Positions 57,672 to 64,000 of a stretch of DNA of 64,000 nt are shown here, piece after piece (positions within the stretch are counted from its first letter, which is position 1; every line of letters starts with the position of its first letter). Origin of the DNA: Hyphomonas sp. Mor2 (GTDB taxonomy: Bacteria > Pseudomonadota > Alphaproteobacteria > Caulobacterales > Hyphomonadaceae); assembly GCF_001854405.1 (NCBI RefSeq), contig NZ_CP017718.1:2418001-2482000 (forward strand), given 5' to 3'. The notes below the pieces were generated by a model. It saw only the letters and a list, made by a program, of their open reading frames with translations. It ran no database searches and was not told where the DNA came from. A program made the position numbers and the translations under genes.

Positions 57672-58022
57672 ATGAAACCCGTCAAAGCTCTTCTCATCCC
57701 GCTCGCAGCATTGATCCTTATCGGCGCGACGGTGTGGCAATTCTGGCTCAAAGGGCAAGTCGAATTTGCCAAGGTCGCCACTGCGTATGGTGCCAAGCAA
57801 GTCTGCTCTTGTGTGTTCGTCGCAGAGCGTGAGTTTGACTCCTGCCTTGGGGATTTCACCGAAGATGTCAGCCAGGTCAGCTTCTCCGTCTCCTCCAGCG
57901 AAATTGTGGAGAATGGCGCGGCGCGAACGGACCAGACCGTCATGGCGCAAGTTCTAGGGGGCATGATCAGGAACCGGGCGCGGTTCGAACCCGGCCTTGG
58001 CTGCACATTGGAGCGATTATGA
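57672..58022 (+). CDS. Small membrane-anchored protein of unknown function
   Basis: A 116-residue protein with an N-terminal membrane anchor (ALLIPLAALILIGATVWQFW) and a cysteine-rich mature part: KQVCSCVFVAEREFDSCLGDF, then GLGCTLERL, four cysteines likely in disulfides. It is next to, and divergent from, a serine hydrolase gene, a pairing I recall from other alphaproteobacteria, which suggests a functional link. It overlaps the next gene by 4 bp (ATGA). GAGGCAGG precedes the ATG. No family name is offered. Confidence 0.75.
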   Translation: MKPVKALLIPLAALILIGATVWQFWLKGQVEFAKVATAYGAKQVCSCVFVAEREFDSCLGDFTEDVSQVSFSVSSSEIVENGAARTDQTVMAQVLGGMIRNRARFEPGLGCTLERL

Positions 58023-58480
58023 CCCAAACCCGACTTTGCTTACTTGCCCTCATCACATGCCTGACCCCCGTCTTGTCCCTGGCGAATGCCGAAGAAGCGG
58101 ATCCCAACCGGCTCGATTGGCTGACCGGATGCTGGCAGGGCGACGATGACATGACGCGCGAGGTCTGGTCCGCCTCGGAAGACGGCTATTATTTCGGCTA
58201 CTCGGTCGTGCTGAAGAACGCACACGCCATCTTCTTTGAGCAGATGCGGATCGATCCGGCGCCGATGCCAATCTTCAATGCCTATCCGGAAGGCAATGGC
58301 CCTTTTGCGTTCCCGGCCATCGAGCTCTCGGACACCAGCGTGACCTTTGCCAATCCGGATCATGATTTCCCGCAAAAGATCAGATATTGGCGCGAGGGTG
58401 AGGCGCTGAACGCCGTCATTTCCCGCATGGATGGCAGCAGCCCGGGCGCGTTTCGCTTCACCCCATGCGCGAGCGAGTAG
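58019..58480 (+). CDS. DUF6265-like exported protein
   Basis: A 153-residue protein with a signal peptide (LCLLALITCLTPVLSLANA) and the DUF6265 start DWLTGCWQGDDDMTREVWSASEDGYYFGYS, then FPAIELSDTSVTFANPDHDFPQKIRYWREGEALNAVIS, a small beta-barrel-like domain. Function unknown. Its ATG overlaps the stop of the upstream cysteine-rich protein gene (ATGA), so they are co-translated. It ends 130 bp before the glycosyltransferase gene. Confidence 0.82.
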   Translation: MTQTRLCLLALITCLTPVLSLANAEEADPNRLDWLTGCWQGDDDMTREVWSASEDGYYFGYSVVLKNAHAIFFEQMRIDPAPMPIFNAYPEGNGPFAFPAIELSDTSVTFANPDHDFPQKIRYWREGEALNAVISRMDGSSPGAFRFTPCASE

Positions 58481-58613
58481 CCGCCTGCTTAACACAGTTT
58501 CCATCATTCGCGCGCTTTACGCCCTTCGCGGTGATCCCTACAAGTTGCTTCTGTTGCCTTGGGGGGCATGACAGGCAGGAGGTGCGAACGTGAGGGGCGA
58601 TGAGGAGCTGCGC

Positions 58614-59780
58614 ATGCGCATCATGATCGTGACGGACGCCTGGGAACCGCAGGTGAATGGGGTCGTACGCACCATGCAGCGCGTCATCTCCGAGCTGACC
58701 GAGGACGGTCATGAGTTCGAGGTCATCCATCCCGGCGACGGTTTCAACACCATGCCGCTGCCGACTTATCCGGAAATCAAGCTGGCTTTGTTCGCCGAGC
58801 GCCGGATCAAGGAACGATTCGAAGCGTTCGAGCCGGACGCCATCCATATTGTCACGGAAGGCACGCTGGGCATGGCCGGGCGCAAAATGTGTCTGAAGAT
58901 CAAACATCCGTTCTCGACCGCTTATCACACGCGCTTCCCGGAATATGTCTCAGCCCGGATGCCGATCCCGACCAGTGCCGGTTACAGCTTCGTGCGCTGG
59001 TTTCACAAATATTCCGGCAAGGTCATGGTTCCGACGCCCAGCATGGTTGAGGAGCTTAAAGCCAAACGGTTCATCAATCTGGTCGCCTGGACCCGCGGCG
59101 TGGATACCGAAATGTTTCATCCGGACCGGCGGATCGAAGCAGACGCGGACAATGATCCGTTCGAAGGCCTGCCTCGCCCGATCTTCCTGAATGTCGGTCG
59201 CGTCGCGGTCGAAAAAAATATCGAATCCTTTGTCGAACTCGACCTGCCTGGCTCGAAAGTCGTGGTCGGGGACGGCCCGGCGCTGGAGAGTCTGAAAAAG
59301 AAGTATCCGGACGTGCATTTCCTCGGCGCCCGTTTCGGCGAGGATCTCGCCACTTATTATGCCAGCGCCGACGTGTTCGTGTTTCCAAGCCTGACCGATA
59401 CGTTCGGTCTGGTCGTTCTGGAGGCCATGTCCTCCGGCACCCCGGTCGCCGCCTATGAAGCAACCGGACCGAAAGACGTCATTCCTGGTTCGAATGCCGG
59501 AACGATCACACCGATTGGCGGCGATCTGGCGGCCGGGGCCAAGGCGTGCCTGGAGCTGGAGCGAGCGACCTGTCGCTCCTATGCAGAGGGCTATAGCTGG
59601 AAGTCCGTCGCCCTCGCCTTTCTCGACAATCTGCAACCCCTGCCGACACCTGAGCGGCGCCGATTCTGGCAGAAACTTCGTCGCAAGAAGAAAACCTGGG
59701 TCGATTGGGAACAATTCACCGACTGGATGAAACCGGACGAGAAAGACAAGACTGACAAGAACGGAGAGGACAAGGCATGA
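58614..59780 (+). CDS. GT4-family glycosyltransferase
   Basis: A ~388-residue glycosyltransferase of the retaining GT-B fold: MRIMIVTDAWEPQVNGVVRTMQ at the start (acceptor domain), and the donor domain with FLNVGRVAVEKNIESFVEL, VVVGDGPALESLKKKYPDVHFLG and SLTDTFGLVVLEAMSSGTPVAAYEATGP (nucleotide-sugar site with the EX7E pattern). The start resembles glycosyltransferases acting on diacylglycerol or phosphatidylinositol. GTG 58590 (GGAGG, seven bases) is an equally possible start; ATG 58614 gives the family-like N-terminus. A lysine/aspartate-rich tail (KDKTDKNGEDKA) ends it. It overlaps the ABA4-like gene by 4 bp. Confidence 0.88.
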   Translation: MRIMIVTDAWEPQVNGVVRTMQRVISELTEDGHEFEVIHPGDGFNTMPLPTYPEIKLALFAERRIKERFEAFEPDAIHIVTEGTLGMAGRKMCLKIKHPFSTAYHTRFPEYVSARMPIPTSAGYSFVRWFHKYSGKVMVPTPSMVEELKAKRFINLVAWTRGVDTEMFHPDRRIEADADNDPFEGLPRPIFLNVGRVAVEKNIESFVELDLPGSKVVVGDGPALESLKKKYPDVHFLGARFGEDLATYYASADVFVFPSLTDTFGLVVLEAMSSGTPVAAYEATGPKDVIPGSNAGTITPIGGDLAAGAKACLELERATCRSYAEGYSWKSVALAFLDNLQPLPTPERRRFWQKLRRKKKTWVDWEQFTDWMKPDEKDKTDKNGEDKA

Positions 59781-60220
59781 GCTGGGAACTGGGATTTAGT
59801 TTGATCAACGCGCTGGTTTTGCCCGCCTGGGCGCTGCTGCTGGTCCTGCCAAAATCGCCAATCACAAAAGCGCTGGTGCACTCCATGTTCTGGCCCGTAT
59901 TGATGGGATCGATTTATGCGACTCTGCTCATGGCCAGCATGTTTTTTGGTCAGGCGCACCCGGATGCGGGATTCTCATTCCTCGGCGTCCAGGCCCTGTT
60001 CGATCACCCGAATGGCGTTCTGATCGGCTGGACCCACTTTCTGGTCTTCGACTTGTTTGTCGGCGCCTGGATAGCCCGCGATGCACAGCGACGGGAAATT
60101 TCACATATTGTTACAGTCCCCTGCTTGCTCGGCGCATTTTTGTTCGGTCCCGTCGGATTGCTGCTTTATGCGTTGATACGGGTGTTTTCAGGCAAAGGAT
60201 TCGCCTTGGACGAGACCTGA
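59777..60220 (+). CDS. ABA4-like membrane protein (DUF4281)
   Basis: A 147-residue protein with four membrane helices and the ABA4/DUF4281 pattern: FSLINALVLPAWALLLVLP at the N-terminus, then LFDHPNGVLIGWTHFLVFDLFVGAWIARDA and FLFGPVGLLLYALIR. The plant homologue is required for neoxanthin formation; bacterial members are of unknown function. It is coupled by an ATGA overlap to the glycosyltransferase upstream, so both may act on a membrane lipid or pigment. No carotenoid gene is in the window. Confidence 0.85.
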   Translation: MSWELGFSLINALVLPAWALLLVLPKSPITKALVHSMFWPVLMGSIYATLLMASMFFGQAHPDAGFSFLGVQALFDHPNGVLIGWTHFLVFDLFVGAWIARDAQRREISHIVTVPCLLGAFLFGPVGLLLYALIRVFSGKGFALDET

Positions 60221-60365
60221 TCGGTCAAGAATTCTCCTCAAAGCGTTAGTGTCCCTATACTGACAGCGTAATCAGCTGTGATGCGCGCCTGCGCCGCGCT
60301 GGACTGGTCTCGAACTTGCGTCTAAAGACGCCACGAAATCAGCACTTAGGCAAAAGAGGTTTTCC

Positions 60366-61373
60366 ATGGCTCTTCGCGTCGCAATCAATGGCTTTGGCCG
60401 TATTGGCCGTTTGGTCCTTCGCTCCATCATCGAACATGACCGCACGGACATTGAAGTCGTCGCGATCAATGATCTCGGCCCGGTCGAGACAAATGCACAC
60501 CTGCTGCAATACGACACCGTCCACGGCAAACTGAACGAAGAGGTCACTGTTGACGGCGACACGATCCGCGTCGGCAATCGCGCGTTCAAATGCACCGCGA
60601 TCCGCAACCCGGCCGAGCTGCCACATGGCGACATGGGCGTCGACATCGCGTTCGAATGTACCGGCATCTTCGCGTCGAAGGAAAAAGCCGCCGCACACCT
60701 CGAAGCTGGCGCCAAGCGTGTTCTGGTCTCTGCGCCAGCGACAAACGCCGACAAGACCATCGTCTACGGCGTGAACCACGACACGCTTTCTGCAGACGAT
60801 CTGGTTGTCTCCAACGCCTCGTGCACCACGAACTGTCTGTCGCCCGTGGCAAAGGTCCTGAACGACACGGTCGGCATCGAGCGCGGTTACATGACCACGG
60901 TCCACGCCTATACAGGCGATCAGCCAACCCTCGACCGTATGCACAAGGACCTGTACCGGGCCCGTGCCGCGGCGAGCTCGATGATCCCGACCTCAACCGG
61001 CGCCGCGAAAGCAGTTGGCCTGGTGCTGCCAGAACTGGCTGGCAAGCTGAATGGCTCGGCGGTTCGCGTTCCTACGCCAAACGTCTCGATGATCGATCTG
61101 GTCTTCGATGCTGGCCGTGAAATCACGGTTGAAGAAGTCAACGCTGCGATCAAGGCAGCCGCAGAAGGCCCAATGAAAGGCGTGCTTGGTTATTCCGACA
61201 AGCCGCTCGTCTCGGCCGATTTCAATCATGATGCGCACAGCTCGACATTCGCTGCAGACGGCACCAACGTCACCGAAGGCACACTGGTCCGTGTGCTCAG
61301 CTGGTATGACAATGAGTGGGGCTTCGCGACTCGGATGAGCGATACGGCGCTTCACATGGCGAAATTCCTGTAG
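60366..61373 (+). CDS. gap: Glyceraldehyde-3-phosphate dehydrogenase
   Basis: A 335-residue type I GAPDH. The NAD loop is [14 protein letters not shown] and the active site [12 protein letters not shown] contains Cys153; other motifs are [22 protein letters not shown] and [13 protein letters not shown]. It oxidises glyceraldehyde-3-phosphate to 1,3-bisphosphoglycerate with NAD. The first of a glycolytic set gap-pgk-(small frame)-fba, with pgk starting 15 bp later. AAAAGAGG lies seven bases before the ATG. The 145-bp leader upstream has no clear regulatory motif. Confidence 0.98.
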   Translation: MALRVAINGFGRIGRLVLRSIIEHDRTDIEVVAINDLGPVETNAHLLQYDTVHGKLNEEVTVDGDTIRVGNRAFKCTAIRNPAELPHGDMGVDIAFECTGIFASKEKAAAHLEAGAKRVLVSAPATNADKTIVYGVNHDTLSADDLVVSNASCTTNCLSPVAKVLNDTVGIERGYMTTVHAYTGDQPTLDRMHKDLYRARAAASSMIPTSTGAAKAVGLVLPELAGKLNGSAVRVPTPNVSMIDLVFDAGREITVEEVNAAIKAAAEGPMKGVLGYSDKPLVSADFNHDAHSSTFAADGTNVTEGTLVRVLSWYDNEWGFATRMSDTALHMAKFL

Positions 61374-61387
61374 GGATTGCGCGTTTG

Positions 61388-62572
61388 ATGGGTAGTTTCA
61401 AAACGCTCGACGATATGGACCTGGCCGGAAAGGCCGTCCTGACGCGTGTCGATATCAATGTCCCGGTCGAGACTGGCCGGGTCACGGATACGACCCGGAT
61501 CGACAAGGTCGCGCCGACCATTCTGAAAATTCTCGAGCAGGGCGGTAAACCGGTCCTGCTCGCGCATTTCGGACGCCCCAAGGGCCAACCCAATCCGGAC
61601 ATGTCCTTGCGTGTGACGGTCCCTGCTTTGGAAGCGGCCCTCGGCAAGACGGTCACGTTCATCGAACGTCCAGACCGTGAGACGATTGATGCGGCCGCAG
61701 ACGACGCCGTGATCCTGATCGAGAACACCCGCTTCTCGTCCATGGAAACCGAGAATGATCCCAGAATGGCCGGGTTCCTGGCCACGCTGGGCGATGTCTA
61801 TTGCAATGATGCATTCTCAGCCGCCCATCGCGCCCATGCCTCGACTGAAGGTGTGGCGCGGCTCCTGCCGAATTGCGCTGGTCTGCTGATGCAGGCTGAG
61901 CTGGATGCGCTCGACGCGGCGCTTGGGTCGCCCAATCGACCCGTCCTCGCCGTGGTTGGCGGCGCGAAAGTCAGCTCCAAGATCGATCTGTTGAAAAACC
62001 TGGTGTCGAAAGTCGATGCCCTCGCGATCGGCGGCGGCATGGCCAACACATTCCTCGCCGCGCGCGGCTATAGCGTCGGCAAGTCGCTTTGCGAACATGA
62101 CCTGACTGATACTGCGAAACAGATCGAGGCCAATGCCAAGGCCGCCGGATGCGATATCCTGCTGCCTATGGATGTCGTCGTGGCCAAGGCGTTTGCAGCC
62201 AATGCCCCGCATCGCGTCTGTGGACTGGATGAGGTCGCCGACGACGAGATGATCCTCGACGCGGGACCGAAGACGGTCGCAATCCTGGCCACCGCCCTGG
62301 ATGTCGCCAATACACTGGTCTGGAACGGCCCGCTCGGCGCGTTTGAGATGGAGCCATTTGACACCGCAACGGTTCAGGCTGCCCAGGCTGCGGGCACACG
62401 CTGCAAATCTGGTGCATTGATCGCGGTCGCAGGTGGCGGCGACACCGTCGCGGCGCTAAACCACGCCAATGTCGCGCAGGACTTCACGCATATTTCCACT
62501 GCAGGTGGCGCGTTTCTTGAATGGATGGAAGGCAAACCCCTTCCCGGCGTCGAGGCGCTTAAAGGCAGTTAA
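61388..62572 (+). CDS. pgk: Phosphoglycerate kinase
   Basis: A 394-residue PGK. N-terminal [22 protein letters not shown] (substrate arginine), then [39 protein letters not shown], and the C-terminal nucleotide signature [13 protein letters not shown] and [12 protein letters not shown]. It makes ATP from 1,3-bisphosphoglycerate. ATG 61388 was chosen as the normal N-terminus; the 24-codon upstream extension overlaps gap. It lies in an operon with gap and the class I aldolase. Confidence 0.98.
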   Translation: MGSFKTLDDMDLAGKAVLTRVDINVPVETGRVTDTTRIDKVAPTILKILEQGGKPVLLAHFGRPKGQPNPDMSLRVTVPALEAALGKTVTFIERPDRETIDAAADDAVILIENTRFSSMETENDPRMAGFLATLGDVYCNDAFSAAHRAHASTEGVARLLPNCAGLLMQAELDALDAALGSPNRPVLAVVGGAKVSSKIDLLKNLVSKVDALAIGGGMANTFLAARGYSVGKSLCEHDLTDTAKQIEANAKAAGCDILLPMDVVVAKAFAANAPHRVCGLDEVADDEMILDAGPKTVAILATALDVANTLVWNGPLGAFEMEPFDTATVQAAQAAGTRCKSGALIAVAGGGDTVAALNHANVAQDFTHISTAGGAFLEWMEGKPLPGVEALKGS

Positions 62573-62713
62573 ATGACACCAGATTTCTTCTTCCGCTGGC
62601 CAGACAAGACCGCGGAAGCAGAAGCCGCCAAAAAGACAGCGGTGTCAGTTACAAATTCAACAATCAATTTCCGGGCTGGCTGCATCATGCATTCAGCCCT
62701 TTTTGTATCTTAA
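62573..62713 (+). CDS. Candidate 46-residue protein between pgk and fba
   Basis: A reading frame begins at the ATG that immediately follows the pgk stop (TAAATG) and runs 46 codons: [20 protein letters not shown] at the start, then a neutral part with a cysteine. It ends 13 bp before the fba ATG. Tight placement supports translation by re-initiation, but there is no independent ribosome site and the composition is not distinctive. No family known. Treated as doubtful. Confidence 0.25.
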   Translation: MTPDFFFRWPDKTAEAEAAKKTAVSVTNSTINFRAGCIMHSALFVS

Positions 62714-62726
62714 GAGGGATCACGAG

Positions 62727-63620
62727 ATGGCTATTCAACAGATGACCGAACAAGCGGCGCAGAAAGCAGGTTTTGTCGCAGCACTGGACCAGTCCGGCGG
62801 CTCAACGCCGAAAGCGCTAAAACTCTACGGCATCGAAAGTGATGCCTGGGCGAGCGATGAGGAAATGTTCGGCCTGATCCATGACATGCGGGCCCGCATC
62901 GTCAAATCGCCTGCCTTTACCGGTGACAAGGTGATGGGCGCGATCCTGTTCGAGCGCACCATGGACGGCGAAATCGACGGCGTCCCGACAGCGCAATATC
63001 TCTGGGAAAAGCGCGGCGTCGTGCCGTTCCTGAAGGTCGACAAGGGCCTGGCCGAACAAGCCAATGGCGTGCAGCTGATGAACCCGATGCCGGAGCTCGA
63101 TACCCTGCTCGAGCGCGCCTCCAAGAAGGGCATTTTCGGCACCAAGATGCGCTCGGTCATCCACGCGGCGAACCAGGACGGCATCGCGGCAAATGTGGCT
63201 CAGCAGTTCGAAGTCGGTCGCCAGATCCTCGGACACGGCCTGGTTCCAATCATCGAGCCAGAAGTGAATATCACGATCGACGACAAGGCCGACGCGGAAG
63301 ACATCCTGCTGGCCGAGATCACCAAGCAGCTCGACACGGTTCCAGCAGATCAGCAAGTCATGCTGAAACTGTCACTGCCGGAGAAAGCCAACCAGTACAA
63401 ATCGCTGGTCGATCATCCGCGTGTGATGCGCGTGGTGGCCTTGTCTGGCGGATATAGCCGTGAGGAAGCCAATCGCCGCCTGTGCCAGAATACCGGCATG
63501 ATCGCGAGCTTCTCTCGCGCACTGACCGAGGGCCTTTCGGCCCAGCAGAGTGACGCGGATTTCGACACGCTGCTCGCGAGCACGATTGACAGCATCTACG
63601 ATGCGTCCTGCGCAGGTTAA
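62727..63620 (+). CDS. fba: Class I fructose-bisphosphate aldolase
   Basis: A 297-residue Schiff-base (class I) aldolase of the fructose-bisphosphate type. [20 protein letters not shown] is the N-terminal signature, [10 protein letters not shown] and [14 protein letters not shown] the active-site lysine region (Lys214), and [16 protein letters not shown] the phosphate-binding loop. It cleaves fructose-1,6-bisphosphate to two triose phosphates without metal. It closes the gap-pgk-fba unit, followed by a terminator. The GAGATGG around the start includes a weak ribosome site. No class II aldolase is seen in the window. Confidence 0.94.
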   Translation: MAIQQMTEQAAQKAGFVAALDQSGGSTPKALKLYGIESDAWASDEEMFGLIHDMRARIVKSPAFTGDKVMGAILFERTMDGEIDGVPTAQYLWEKRGVVPFLKVDKGLAEQANGVQLMNPMPELDTLLERASKKGIFGTKMRSVIHAANQDGIAANVAQQFEVGRQILGHGLVPIIEPEVNITIDDKADAEDILLAEITKQLDTVPADQQVMLKLSLPEKANQYKSLVDHPRVMRVVALSGGYSREEANRRLCQNTGMIASFSRALTEGLSAQQSDADFDTLLASTIDSIYDASCAG

Positions 63621-63640
63621 TCGATTGAACGTCTGATAAA

Positions 63641-63671
63641 TCAGGCGGCCCAATCGGGTCGCCTTTTTTTC
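63641..63671 (+). terminator. Rho-independent terminator of fba
   Basis: Stem AGGCGGCCC / GGGTCGCCT with a four-base loop (AATC) and one G-T pair, followed by TTTTTTT, about 21 bp after the fba stop. Confidence 0.93.
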
Positions 63672-63709
63672 ATCTGGCCCTGGCAGAAAGAAACTGGCAA
63701 ACAGAGGTC

Positions 63710-63949
63710 ATGGCATTGGAGATGAGACCCGGCTGCGAACGCTGTGATCGCGACTTACCCGCCGACCAACCCGGCGCGTGGATCTGTTCCTTCGAATGTA
63801 CGTTCTGTACCTCGTGCAATGACCAGACCCTTCAAGGCACCTGCCCGAATTGCGGCGGGGCGCTGTTGCCTCGTCCGACCCGCACGGGCACGGCACTTGA
63901 GCGGTTTCCAGCCAGTACCGTGCGCGTCTTCAAGCCGCCCAAATCTTGA
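63710..63949 (+). CDS. DUF1272 zinc-ribbon protein
   Basis: A 79-residue protein with eight cysteines in the DUF1272 pattern: MRPGCERCDRDLP, WICSFECTFCTSC, GTCPNCGGALLPRP. Probably binds two zinc ions. Function unknown; such small proteins are widespread in Proteobacteria. The ATG at 63710 has AGAGGTC upstream; the internal ATG at 63722 (MRPGC) is the alternative. It follows the fba terminator, so it has its own transcript. The 51 bp after its stop reach the window end. Confidence 0.9.
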   Translation: MALEMRPGCERCDRDLPADQPGAWICSFECTFCTSCNDQTLQGTCPNCGGALLPRPTRTGTALERFPASTVRVFKPPKS

Positions 63950-64000
63950 CGACTCGCCCCTGATCGGCGCAAACCCTGACCATCATGAGCGACCCGACCC

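Noticed and set aside
57980..58005. tRNA T-loop-like GGTTCGAACC
   Set aside because: It encodes RARFEPGLG inside the 116-residue protein gene, and no cloverleaf or acceptor stem forms around it.
63985..64000. A further gene starting at the ATG at 63985
   Set aside because: Only 16 bp are visible (MSDPT) with no clear ribosome site before it; it cannot be supported from this window.

Overview
The window reads as chromosomal DNA of an alphaproteobacterium, most likely of the dimorphic, prosthecate type (Caulobacterales sensu lato; Hyphomonadaceae or Maricaulaceae-like). The case rests on gene families: RcdA (DUF1465) with a DUF1192 partner, TrcR (DUF1013), a full CtrA-type site (TTAA-N7-TTAA) and GANTC sites upstream of nrdA, a CXXC-containing CnoX, and a moderately high GC content. 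No rRNA, tRNA, CRISPR array, transposase or integrase was found. Most of the window is ordinary core genome with small accessory insertions.

Layout. 1-16.4 kb: end of an aldolase/dehydrogenase, rpmJ, a lytic transglycosylase, an MFS carrier, motA, two unknown genes, a cation/proton antiporter, a SprT-like protease, an unknown lipoprotein, ymdB, a DUF4328 protein, yebC, msrA, then cnoX - Lon-like N domain - Trm112 - DUF971. 16.5 kb: a structured RNA resembling 6S RNA. 16.7-19.8 kb: a TIR - coiled coil - transmembrane - 14 x WD40 protein, the most unusual gene here. 19.9-31 kb: a sulfotransferase / class IV aminotransferase / acyl-CoA ligase operon, a homocysteine synthase-type enzyme, a GST, an alternative oxidase, an ArnT-like glycosyltransferase, a dicarboxylate carrier, and oxyR next to a candidate small RNA with C-rich loops. 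31-36 kb: ffh - small membrane protein - chorismate mutase - rpsP, then a GH16 lipoprotein. 36-41 kb: peptidase, azoreductase, redoxin, acetyltransferase, mdh. 41-47 kb: HxlR regulator, rcdA, DUF1192, quinone oxidoreductase, trcR, truB, ugd, transaldolase-like fsa. 47-56 kb: nrdB and nrdA in separate loci, both with NrdR boxes; between them a TetR-controlled DUF417/microprotein/glutaredoxin/NTF2-like group, two outer-membrane proteins (one LpxR-like) and a gene-poor stretch with repeats. 56-64 kb: a serine hydrolase, small secreted proteins, a GT4 glycosyltransferase with an ABA4-like membrane protein, then gap - pgk - fba (class I) and a DUF1272 zinc-ribbon protein.

How the genes fit together. 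Redox and oxidative-stress functions recur (msrA, cnoX, oxyR, alternative oxidase, azoR, redoxin, glutaredoxin, GST). Cell-cycle control is represented by rcdA and trcR, and probably by CtrA input to nrdA. gap-pgk-fba, fsa and mdh supply central carbon metabolism. Coding is dense: there are many ATGA start/stop overlaps, and five tail-to-tail gene pairs overlap by exactly 4 bp.

Limits: all family calls are from reading the sequence, without searches. Starts were chosen by ribosome-binding site, signal peptide or family norm. RNA and operator calls are inference from sequence symmetry and motif memory.
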